Source of the DNA: Deltaproteobacteria bacterium
GTDB lineage: Bacteria > Desulfobacterota > SM23-61
Length of the DNA stretch: 5,296 nucleotides
Direction: 5' to 3'
Assembly (NCBI GenBank): GCA_026388915.1
Contig: JAPLIW010000384.1
Coordinates: forward strand, 1-5,296
The translations under genes and the position numbers were made by a program. This document shows, in pieces, positions 1-5,166 of this stretch. The notes under the pieces are model-generated. The model was not told the DNA's origin. It saw only the letters and a list, made by a program, of their open reading frames with translations, and did not search any database. Position 1 is the first letter of the stretch, and every line of letters begins with the position of its first letter.

Positions 1-791
1 AGGATCGGCCGCTGATCACCGTCAATTGTGCCGCTCTGCCGGCCAATTTGATAGAGAGCGAATTGTTCGGCCGGGAGAGGGGGGCATTTTCCGGGGCCGA
101 TACCCGGCAGGTAGGCCGGTTCGAGGTCGCCAATGGTTCCACCCTTTGCCTCGACGAGATAGGGGAACTGCCGCTGGAGACGCAGGCCAAGCTGCTCCGG
201 GTGATCCAGCATAACGAGTTTGAGCGCCTGGGCTCATCTCAAACCATCAAAGTCGATGTACGGATCGTAGCAACGACCAATCGAAACCTTGAGGAAGAGG
301 TCCGCAAGGGCCGGTTTCGGCAGGACCTTTACTATCGGCTCAACATCTTCCCCATCACTGTCCCTCCACTCCGGCAGCGGAAAGAAGACATCCCGCTGTT
401 GGTCCAGGCCTTCATAGAGCGATACGCCAGGACATTGGGGAAACAGATCACGTCGATTCAGAAGGAGACGATGAAGGCCCTGCAGGATTACCCGTGGCCC
501 GGGAACGTCCGGGAGCTGGAAAGCGTCCTTGAACGGGCCGTGATCCTGTGCCCCGGGCCGGCCTTGCAGCTGGCAGACAAACTGGAGATTCTATCCCTCC
601 CCTTGTCATCCACCGTGAGAACCTTAGAAGAGATGGAGCGAAACCAAATCCTTAAAACACTTTCGGAAACCCGATGGCGCATCGAGGGAAAGGACGGGGC
701 CGCAGCGATCCTGGGCCTCCACCCGAGTACCTTGAGAGCGAGGATGCATAAGCTCGGGATCGTCCGGCCGGAGATCAAGGAGTCAGATTAA
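1..791 (+). CDS. Sigma-54-dependent transcriptional activator (enhancer-binding protein), 5'-truncated
   Basis: This is the C-terminal part of a bacterial enhancer-binding protein, which hydrolyses ATP to remodel sigma-54 RNA polymerase at -24/-12 promoters. The frame is open from position 3, so the gene begins outside the window; the Walker A motif and any N-terminal sensor domain are missing. In order I see: an ESELFG segment; the sigma-54-contacting loop at 81-98, reading GAFSGA instead of the usual GAFTGA; Walker B (LDEIGELP, Asp-Glu at 153-158); the FRQDLYYRLN segment with its arginines (318-338); PLRQRKEDIP; and sensor II WPGNVREL (495-518). A helix-turn-helix follows at about 627-761 (GAAAILGLHPSTLRARMHKLGI). 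The tryptophan plus GAA..LGL..STLR.RM.KLGI pattern is the FhlA-like kind rather than the classic NtrC kind. Family assignment is very secure; the signal sensed cannot be read from this part. A likely target lies directly downstream (promoter at 949-964). Confidence 0.96.
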   Translation, partial: DRPLITVNCAALPANLIESELFGRERGAFSGADTRQVGRFEVANGSTLCLDEIGELPLETQAKLLRVIQHNEFERLGSSQTIKVDVRIVATTNRNLEEEVRKGRFRQDLYYRLNIFPITVPPLRQRKEDIPLLVQAFIERYARTLGKQITSIQKETMKALQDYPWPGNVRELESVLERAVILCPGPALQLADKLEILSLPLSSTVRTLEEMERNQILKTLSETRWRIEGKDGAAAILGLHPSTLRARMHKLGIVRPEIKESD

Positions 792-816
792 GCAGCCCGG
801 CTCCCCTCAAAGGTTC

Positions 817-850
817 CCTCAATATATGGAGGTTCCACCAAATATTGAGG
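817..850. promoter_or_regulatory. 34-bp near-perfect palindrome, candidate activator-binding site (UAS)
   Basis: The arms CCTCAATAT (817-825) and ATATTGAGG (842-850) are perfect inverted copies. The 16 bases between them are themselves almost symmetric (TGGAGG against CCACCA), so 15 of 17 base pairs match around a centre between 833 and 834. It lies 25 bp after the activator gene and is centred about 140 bp upstream of the start predicted for the sigma-54 promoter at 949-964, a usual distance for an enhancer site. Extended dyads are the normal binding sites of dimeric Fis-type HTH activators. As RNA it would form a hairpin, but no T-run follows, so a rho-independent terminator is less likely. 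The symmetry is seen; the role is inferred. Confidence 0.5.
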
Positions 851-948
851 CCAAGCAAATCGTTTCACCCTTCTCTGCGAATCTCTCCTATTAATCTAAT
901 CCGCCGTTATTAAAGGATGATTCCAAACTCCTGCCTTTCCCGGGTTGT

Positions 949-964
949 TGGCAGGCCATTTGCA
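949..964 (+). promoter_or_regulatory. Sigma-54 (-24/-12) promoter
   Basis: TGGCAGGCCATTTGCA matches the sigma-54 consensus TGGCAC-N5-TTGCA at 10 of 11 defined bases; only the last C of the -24 box is G. The GG (950-951) and GC (962-963) are spaced exactly as required. Transcription would start at about 974-976, one to three bases before the ATG at 977. Its position between a sigma-54 activator gene and a small gene on the same strand strengthens the call. If it is real, the coding region downstream cannot begin at the earlier in-frame ATG at 917. Confidence 0.65.
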
Positions 965-976
965 GCTACGATTTTT

Positions 977-1282
977 ATGATCGTGGTCATTATACGAATG
1001 AAGGTTCTTTCTGAGAAGCGAAAGGAGCTGTCCCAGACGATCGCTTCCCTGATCGGCTCCATAAGGACGGAGAAGGGATGCCAGCGTTGCGATTTTTGCC
1101 AGAGTATGGAAAATGAAAATGAACTCTCTCTTATTGAAGAATGGGATACCGAGGGGAATCTTAAGGGCCACTTGAAGTCGGAGCGTTTTAGGGTACTTCG
1201 GGGGGCGATGAACCTTCTCAAAGAGCCCTATGGATTGATGTTCCACACGGTTTTCCATCCGGCAGGAATGAAGGAACTGTAA
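977..1282 (+). CDS. ABM-fold (antibiotic biosynthesis monooxygenase/quinol monooxygenase-like) protein
   Basis: This is a 101-residue protein with the pattern of the ABM superfamily, small dimeric alpha/beta barrels that often oxidise quinols or polyketides but include many members of unknown function. Visible landmarks are the first beta strand MIVVIIRMKV, the helix ELSQTIASLIGSIRTEKGC, the strand ELSLIEEW (Trp56), the GHLKSERF turn with His65, and the helix FRVLRGAMNLLKEP. Length is normal for one domain. It carries a C35-x2-C38-x2-C41 cluster, which could bind a metal or form a disulfide. I chose ATG 977 because the domain begins there. The frame stays open to ATG 917, but that would add 20 residues of poor quality, its AAAGG lies directly against the ATG, and the sigma-54 promoter would fall inside the gene. 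From 977 the mRNA would be nearly leaderless with no Shine-Dalgarno; ATG 998 is the other option. No signal peptide is seen, so it is likely cytoplasmic. The substrate is unknown. Confidence 0.8.
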   Translation: MIVVIIRMKVLSEKRKELSQTIASLIGSIRTEKGCQRCDFCQSMENENELSLIEEWDTEGNLKGHLKSERFRVLRGAMNLLKEPYGLMFHTVFHPAGMKEL

Positions 1283-1455
1283 TGGATGAATGGCTTTTTA
1301 TGGAGGGTCATCGCTGCAGGGGGCCATGGTTTATGACCCATTTTACGGTCCCCGGGAACAGTTTTAAAGTACGATTGCCCGGTGACCAAAATACCCCACG
1401 AAGGCAGCCCATTTTTTGCTGCGTGGGGACCTTTGACAAAGACCTCCGCCTTTGA
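1282..1455 (+). CDS. Doubtful 57-aa ORF coupled to the ABM-fold gene
   Basis: The start codon overlaps the stop of the preceding gene (TAATG), which would allow translational coupling, and the frame stays open for 57 codons (begins MDEWLFMEGHRC, ends GTFDKDLRL). I recognise no family. The same bases form three strong stem-loops (1305-1428), which argues that RNA or DNA structure rather than protein is being kept here. It has no clear ribosome binding site. An open frame of this length is not rare by chance. Confidence 0.15.
   Translation: MDEWLFMEGHRCRGPWFMTHFTVPGNSFKVRLPGDQNTPRRQPIFCCVGTFDKDLRL
1305..1428 (+). other. Series of three stem-loops, candidate structured RNA or compound terminator
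   Basis: Stem 1 pairs GGGTCAT (1305-1311) with ATGACCC (1333-1339), 7 perfect pairs and a 21-base loop. Stem 2 pairs GGTCCCCGGG (1347-1356) with CCCGGTGACC (1378-1387), 9 of 10 pairs and again a 21-base loop. Stem 3 pairs CCCCACG (1394-1400) with CGTGGGG (1422-1428), continued by CAGC (1405-1408) with GCTG (1418-1421) across a 4-base bulge; its loop contains six Ts. The stems are 6-7 bases apart. No stem is followed directly by a long T-run, so a classic terminator is not evident. I could not match the arrangement to a riboswitch class I know. The pairings are seen; the role is open. Confidence 0.4.
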
Positions 1456-1501
1456 TTTTACCTATGGCCATTATGATGAAAAAAGGGGGTGATTGCCGCC
1501 T

Positions 1502-1552
1502 ATGACTATTGTTCTTACAATTGCTAAAAATGATGTTGGATCCAAAGGTTAA
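1502..1552 (+). CDS. Possible 16-aa leader ORF with strong Shine-Dalgarno
   Basis: The ORF encodes MTIVLTIAKNDVGSKG. Upstream, AAGGGGGTGAT (1483-1493) matches the full anti-Shine-Dalgarno complement AAGGAGGTGAT at 10 of 11 bases, and the one difference still allows a G-U pair. The gap from the G-run to the ATG is 12 bases, slightly long. The ORF ends 34 bases before the lipoprotein start, so it could be a leader peptide or a ribosome-loading site for that gene. No runs of a single regulatory amino acid are visible, so there is no sign of classical attenuation. Confidence 0.2.
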   Translation: MTIVLTIAKNDVGSKG

Positions 1553-1586
1553 ATGTTCTTAATAACTCAAGAAAGGATAAAATCAT

Positions 1587-2117
1587 ATGCGTTTTACAAA
1601 ATTCTTCACAATCGTAGCTTTCAGTCTGGCCATTGGAATTTTGGGTTGTTCTACGGATAAGAAGGTTGAGGCCCCGAAACAAACGGGAGTGGAAAAGAAT
1701 TTGGTCCCACCGAAGGCTGAGCTTAAGGGCCCGAATTTCGCTGTGGAACTTAGTGACCTTAAAGTGGCCATGGTTGTTGACACAGCTTCCAAAGAGATCA
1801 CCGAGACGCCAAATCTCAGGGGTCGCATCAAGATAACCAATATATCGAAAGATGTCCTGGATATCCAAGGGGTCACCCTTGAGTACCTGGATGCAGCGGG
1901 GAAGCCAATCGGTTTTACATCTGGAGAAAAGATAGCCAAGGTTTATCCGTTTTGGAAAGCTGTTAAGCCGGGGGAAATTACCGAAGGGTCTTTAGATGTC
2001 ACCATCCCAAAGATGGCGGTCAAGGAAAAGGCCTTGGAAAAGATAGAAATCAACCTGGTCTATGTCCCGTCTCCCCTTAAACGAGAGACTCTGACTCTGT
2101 CTGGAAAAGTTGAATAG
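1587..2117 (+). CDS. Putative outer-membrane lipoprotein, unknown function
   Basis: This 176-residue protein has a type II signal peptide: MRFTK, a hydrophobic core (FFTIVAFSLAIGI), then the lipobox ILGC with Cys21 as the predicted lipidated residue. Serine at +2 gives no inner-membrane retention signal, so outer-membrane sorting is expected. After a charged, proline-containing linker (about 22-48), residues 50-176 look like one all-beta domain: LRGRIKITNIS, VTLEYLDAAGKPIGF, AVKPGEITEGSLDVTIP, LEKIEINLVYVP. This strand pattern, with a 'NIS..VLDIQGVTLEYLDAAGKPIG' core followed by 'KPGE', resembles the immunoglobulin-like FxLYD or DUF3426-type domains of secreted proteins; that link is by pattern only. 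The start is supported by AAAGGA at 1572-1577, nine bases before the ATG. It appears monocistronic, with a strong hairpin downstream (2239-2274). No enzymatic residues are recognisable. Confidence 0.9.
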   Translation: MRFTKFFTIVAFSLAIGILGCSTDKKVEAPKQTGVEKNLVPPKAELKGPNFAVELSDLKVAMVVDTASKEITETPNLRGRIKITNISKDVLDIQGVTLEYLDAAGKPIGFTSGEKIAKVYPFWKAVKPGEITEGSLDVTIPKMAVKEKALEKIEINLVYVPSPLKRETLTLSGKVE

Positions 2118-2238
2118 TCCGTTATAGGGGGTATCAAAGGCAGGGTCATTTTGGCCCGGCCATATTCGAACGAAGCGCCCTACCCCCAATCTTTTGGAAA
2201 AATTTATGAAAAGGAAATTGCTAAAGGTGCCCGTAGGT

Positions 2239-2274
2239 AGCCCCCAAAGAGGAAAATAAATCTCTTTGGGGGCT
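2239..2274 (+). terminator. Strong stem-loop, probable transcription terminator
   Basis: AGCCCCCAAAGAG (2239-2251) and CTCTTTGGGGGCT (2262-2274) form 13 perfect base pairs around a 10-base A-rich loop. It lies 121 bp after the lipoprotein stop and 110 bp before the next gene. The downstream tract (TTACTAGATATTTAT) is T-rich but interrupted, so release may be inefficient or need help. On the opposite strand no T-run follows, so it would act mainly for the plus strand. Confidence 0.65.
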
Positions 2275-2384
2275 TACTAGATATTTATACTACGGTATGA
2301 TTCTGGCAAGTTTTCAAATGGCGTATGGCCGTAGGCAATTGTCTCATTAAATTAAGGATGTCACCATAATTTAGGGAGGGTTCA

Positions 2385-2735
2385 ATGAAACCGGAAACTT
2401 CAGGGAAGGTAAAGTTTGGAGTTTGGGGCCTTATTATTGGGGCAGCCATCGTAATGATCATCGGCTTTGCGTGGGGTGGTTGGCTAACCGGGGGCACTGC
2501 CCAAAAGATGACCGACGAGGCGGTCTTGGCGAGTCAGGCGGCGATCTGCGTCGCCCAATTTATGAAGCAACCGAACCATGAAGAGAAACTTAAAGAATTA
2601 GAGAAAGTAGAGTCCTGGAAGAGATCTGAATTCATTGAAAAAGGGGGCTGGGATAAAATGCCCGGGCAAGAAAAGGCCGGCTCCTATGTAGCCCAGGCAT
2701 GCGCCAAGGGGCTTGAAGTTCTGGTCAGTAAATGA
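2385..2735 (+). CDS. Conserved single-pass membrane protein, unknown function
   Basis: This 116-residue protein has a short basic N-terminus (Lys2, Lys8, Lys10), one glycine-rich transmembrane helix at about residues 11-33 (FGVWGLIIGAAIVMIIGFAW), and a GGWLTGGTA motif just outside the membrane. The remaining 80 residues should be periplasmic by the positive-inside rule. That domain is largely helical with two cysteines (Cys55, Cys106) that could form a disulfide, and a conserved-looking SWKRSEFIEKGGWDKMPG segment (77-94). From memory this pattern (VWG..GG..A......F.WGGW.TG.TA, ICV, FIEKGGW..MPG, ACA) occurs in uncharacterised proteins of Proteobacteria; I know no assigned function or name. 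The start is well supported by AGGGAGGG at 2373-2380. The next gene is 262 bp away, so it appears to be its own unit. Confidence 0.9.
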   Translation: MKPETSGKVKFGVWGLIIGAAIVMIIGFAWGGWLTGGTAQKMTDEAVLASQAAICVAQFMKQPNHEEKLKELEKVESWKRSEFIEKGGWDKMPGQEKAGSYVAQACAKGLEVLVSK

Positions 2736-2777
2736 GAGGACTGAAATAACGGGTAAAGGGGATTCTTAATTTATTTT

Positions 2778-2844
2778 ATGTAGGCCACCTTTTTCCGTTC
2801 TTCCGGTGGAAGCGTAATTTTGGTTGAAAAATGTGGACCTACAT
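2778..2844. repeat. 67-bp long imperfect hairpin upstream of ftsH
   Basis: ATGTAGGCCAC (2778-2788) pairs with GTGGACCTACAT (2833-2844), 11 pairs with A2837 bulged. One mismatch (C2789/T2832) later, TTTTTC (2790-2795) pairs with GAAAAA (2826-2831). Inside is a further hairpin, CTTCC (2800-2804) with GGAAG (2808-2812), extended by CG/CG across a TT bulge. About 24 pairs form in 67 bases. It starts 42 bp after the membrane-protein stop and ends 153 bp before the ftsH start. It could be a terminator without a T-run, a leader structure or small RNA for ftsH, or a palindromic mobile repeat. Confidence 0.55.
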
Positions 2845-2985
2845 GGACTTTCTGAATTTTGGGAAAAAGGGGACGCTGCTTGAAGTCTTAAAGAATGAAT
2901 TGGGGGGCGGGAAGAAGAGAGAAGTAAGTGCTAATTTTGAATCCCGTCTCCGTCGCCGCTCGGAGTATCTAGGGATGGGTCTTCC

Positions 2986-2992
2986 AAGGAGG
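2986..2992 (+). promoter_or_regulatory. ftsH ribosome binding site that fixes the start codon
   Basis: AAGGAGG is a perfect Shine-Dalgarno sequence. It ends five bases before the ATG at 2998. The alternative in-frame GTG at 2992 shares its first base with this site and so cannot use it. The start is therefore 2998. Confidence 0.9.
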
Positions 2993-2997
2993 TGCAC

Positions 2998-4938
2998 ATG
3001 CCCTTAAATGAAGAGAAAAAGCCGGGAGAAAATTTAAAAGATAAACTCAGTTCCTTCTTGGGTCTCCAGGCCCCCCATAGAAATGAGAAAGGGCTGCCCC
3101 CCAAGGCCCACTTCAGTATCTGGTATTTCCTGATCGTCTTCCTCTTGATTGCCCTGGTGCAACAATATCTTCTTTCCCCAAAAGTGGAGATGATCTCTTA
3201 CGGCAAGTTTAAACAATACCTAGGCGAAGGACAGGTGAGCAGCTTGACCATCGGCCCAGAAAACATCACCGGAACAATAAAAGGAAAAGAGGAGAAAAAG
3301 GATCAAAATTTCGCCGCGGTCCGGGTGGAGGACCCCAACCTGGTGAAGGAACTGGATGACCACAAGGTAAACTATTCCGGTCTTTATGAGAGTAAATTCT
3401 GGAGCACCATTCTTTCCTGGGTCATCCCCATCGGCTTTTTTTTCTTAATCTGGCGGTTTGCCATGAAAAAGATGGGGCCGGGAATGGGGGTCATGTCTTT
3501 CAGCAAAAGCAAGGCCAGGCTTTTTGCCCAGGATGGAACCAAGACTACTTTTGCCGATGTGGCCGGAATCGATGAAGCCAAAGATGAACTTCAGGAAGTG
3601 GTGGAGTTCCTGAAGAATCCGGGGAAATTCCAGAAATTGGGGGGAAAGATTCCCAAGGGTGTGCTCCTCCTCGGCGCGCCGGGAACCGGTAAGACCCTTC
3701 TGGCCAAGGCCGTGGCCGGAGAGGCCAACGTCCCCTTCTTCAGTATCAGTGGTTCCGAGTTCGTGGAAATGTTCGTAGGCGTAGGAGCGGCCCGCGTCCG
3801 CGATCTCTTCTCCCAAGCGACGGTTAGCGCTCCCTGCATTATTTTTATTGATGAACTGGACGCCTTGGGGAAAGCCCGGGGCATCAACGTCATGGGAGGG
3901 AACGACGAGCGGGAACAAACGCTGAACCAGCTTCTGGTGGAGATGGACGGGTTCGAAACCAACAAAGGGGTCATCATCATGGCCGCCACCAACCGCCCGG
4001 AGATATTGGATCCGGCTCTATTGCGCCCGGGGCGGTTCGACCGGCAGATCCTGGTGGACCGGCCGGACATCAACGGCCGGGAGGCCATCCTGAAAATCCA
4101 TACCCAGAAGGTTCTTCTTTCTCCGGAAGTGAACCTTCATCAGATCGCCGCCCGGACACCCGGCTTTGTGGGGGCAGACCTGGCCAATCTGGTCAACGAG
4201 GCCGCGCTGCTGGCGGCCCGGAAAGACAAGGAAAAAGTGGAACCGGCCGATTTCGATGAGGCTATCGACCGGGTCATCGGCGGGCTGGAAAAAAAGAAGC
4301 GGGTGATGAACCCAAAGGAAAAAGAGATCATCGCCTTCCATGAGTCCGGACATGCCCTGGTGGCGGAATCCGTTCAGTATGCCGACCCGGTGCACAAGAT
4401 CTCCATCATTCCCCGGGGGATCGCCGCCCTGGGGTATACCCAGCAACAGCCCACGGAGGACCGCTATTTGATGACCCGCTCGGAGTTGCTGGACCGGCTG
4501 GCCGTTTTTTTAGGGGGCCGGGCAGCTGAAGAGTTGGTCTTCGGAGAGATTTCTACGGGAGCTCAGAATGACTTGCAGCGGGCCACGGACATCGCCCGTT
4601 CCATGATCACGGAATACGGCATGAGCGATCGACTGGGCCTGGTGACCTACGAACGCGAGCGGCGACCCATGTTCCTCCCGGACACCTTTTCCGGAGGCAA
4701 AACCTACAGCGAAGCAAGAGCCGCCCAGATCGATGAGGAAATCTCCAAGGTCATCGAGGAAGCGCATGAAAGGGTGCGGGAAATTTTATCCCAACGCCGG
4801 AAGGTCCTGGATGAATTGGCCCATCTTCTTCTGGAGAAGGAAGTGGTGCAGGGGGAGGAACTCAGAGCGATGCTGTCGAAATCCAAGCCTGGAATTGCGG
4901 CTTCATTGCCCGAGCTGCCATCCTTACTGCAAAAGTAG
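2998..4938 (+). CDS. ftsH: ATP-dependent zinc metalloprotease FtsH
   Basis: FtsH is the membrane-anchored hexameric AAA+ protease that extracts and degrades misfolded membrane proteins and selected cytosolic regulators. This copy is complete: 646 residues, the usual family length. A cytoplasmic N-terminal stretch of about 38 residues, longer than in E. coli, precedes TM1 (about 39-60). The periplasmic domain (about 61-133) and TM2 (134-156) follow. The AAA+ module has Walker A GAPGTGKT (226-233), pore motif Phe259-Val-Gly, Walker B IIFIDE (281-286), sensor Asn332, and arginine fingers Arg343 and Arg346 in LRPGRFD. The protease has zinc motif HESGH (448-452, usual form HEAGH; catalytic Glu449) and third ligand Asp525 in GAQNDLQ. 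The C-terminus (about 575-635) is charged and probably helical. All catalytic residues are present, so it should be active. FIDELDALGKARG in place of FIDEIDAVGRQRG marks a divergent subgroup. Neither tilS nor folP is adjacent, so this may be a second paralogue. Confidence 0.98.
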   Translation: MPLNEEKKPGENLKDKLSSFLGLQAPHRNEKGLPPKAHFSIWYFLIVFLLIALVQQYLLSPKVEMISYGKFKQYLGEGQVSSLTIGPENITGTIKGKEEKKDQNFAAVRVEDPNLVKELDDHKVNYSGLYESKFWSTILSWVIPIGFFFLIWRFAMKKMGPGMGVMSFSKSKARLFAQDGTKTTFADVAGIDEAKDELQEVVEFLKNPGKFQKLGGKIPKGVLLLGAPGTGKTLLAKAVAGEANVPFFSISGSEFVEMFVGVGAARVRDLFSQATVSAPCIIFIDELDALGKARGINVMGGNDEREQTLNQLLVEMDGFETNKGVIIMAATNRPEILDPALLRPGRFDRQILVDRPDINGREAILKIHTQKVLLSPEVNLHQIAARTPGFVGADLANLVNEAALLAARKDKEKVEPADFDEAIDRVIGGLEKKKRVMNPKEKEIIAFHESGHALVAESVQYADPVHKISIIPRGIAALGYTQQQPTEDRYLMTRSELLDRLAVFLGGRAAEELVFGEISTGAQNDLQRATDIARSMITEYGMSDRLGLVTYERERRPMFLPDTFSGGKTYSEARAAQIDEEISKVIEEAHERVREILSQRRKVLDELAHLLLEKEVVQGEELRAMLSKSKPGIAASLPELPSLLQK

Positions 4939-5031
4939 GATGATCTATAGAATTTGAAAAGAAACAAAACGAAACCTTTTGAGAATGATCGTAAAGGGGC
5001 TGTCGGTTTTCTTGCTTAACCCAATCAATGA

Positions 5032-5166
5032 TGATGATCTCGTAAAAAGTCTCTTGGAGCGTCACCCCGGCGAAAGCCGGGGTCCAGAACATCTTGAAGT
5101 AACTGGATTCCGGCTTTCGCCGGAATGACGAATTCTATGGAATTGCGACTTTTTACGAGATCATCA
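5032..5166. mobile_element. 135-bp MITE/REP-like palindromic element with 20-bp terminal inverted repeats
   Basis: The ends are perfect 20-bp inverted repeats (5032-5051 and 5147-5166; core GATCTCGTAAAAAGTC). Inside are two REP-type hairpins in opposite orientation: CCCCGGC-GAAA-GCCGGGG (5065-5082) and ATTCCGGC-TTTC-GCCGGAAT (5107-5126). They are inverted copies of one 28-base unit (CGTCA...TCCAG), differing only at positions that change together on both sides of the stem. A 10-bp direct repeat, ATCAATGATG, lies at both borders (5024-5033 and 5163-5172). No coding sequence is present, so it would be non-autonomous. From memory, repeats with these ends and the GGATTCCGGC core are common in deltaproteobacterial genomes. 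It sits 93 bp after ftsH, between genes, as such elements usually do. Confidence 0.88.

Larger units (their letters stand above)
1283..1586. other. 304-bp intergenic region, highly structured, no confident gene
   Basis: The region lies between the ABM-fold gene and the lipoprotein gene. It holds three consecutive stem-loops (1305-1428), then a perfect -35 hexamer TTGACA (1433-1438) with only a weak -10 candidate (TTTTAC, 1456-1461, 17-bp spacing). After that comes a strong Shine-Dalgarno-like stretch (1483-1493) ahead of a 16-codon ORF (1502-1552). The lipoprotein's own AAAGGA site is at 1572-1577. The last 100 bases are AT-rich, as expected of a promoter and leader. Confidence 0.6.

Noticed and set aside
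917..976. Longer start (ATG 917) for the ABM-fold gene
   Set aside because: The extra 20 residues do not fit the domain, AAAGG lies directly against the ATG with no spacing, and a strong sigma-54 promoter lies inside this stretch.
1433..1461. Sigma-70 promoter with perfect TTGACA
   Set aside because: The -35 hexamer is perfect, but the best -10 at 17-bp spacing (TTTTAC) matches only 3 of 6, and TTGACA is part of a small palindrome (CTTTGACAAAG), so it is kept only as a note in the gap entry.
2127..2187. GGGGGTA/TACCCCC inverted repeat after the lipoprotein gene
   Set aside because: It has only 7 pairs with a 47-base loop and no T-run; the hairpin at 2239-2274 is far better as terminator.
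2878..2910. Heat-shock (sigma-32) promoter before ftsH
   Set aside because: A CTTGAA-like box exists, but no CCCCAT-type -10 follows at the right distance.
2992..2997. GTG 2992 as ftsH start
   Set aside because: This codon overlaps the Shine-Dalgarno sequence itself; ATG 2998 has ideal spacing.
2831..3007. 58-codon plus-strand ORF (begins MWTYMDFLNFGKKG) overlapping the ftsH start
   Set aside because: There is no ribosome binding site, its start lies in the right arm of the long hairpin, it overlaps the ftsH ribosome binding site in another frame, and no family is recognisable.
4939..4995. Partial look-alikes of the element end (GATGATCT at 4939-4946, GATCGTAAAG at 4987-4996)
   Set aside because: They are too short and diverged to be called extra repeat copies; chance is enough in AT-rich DNA.
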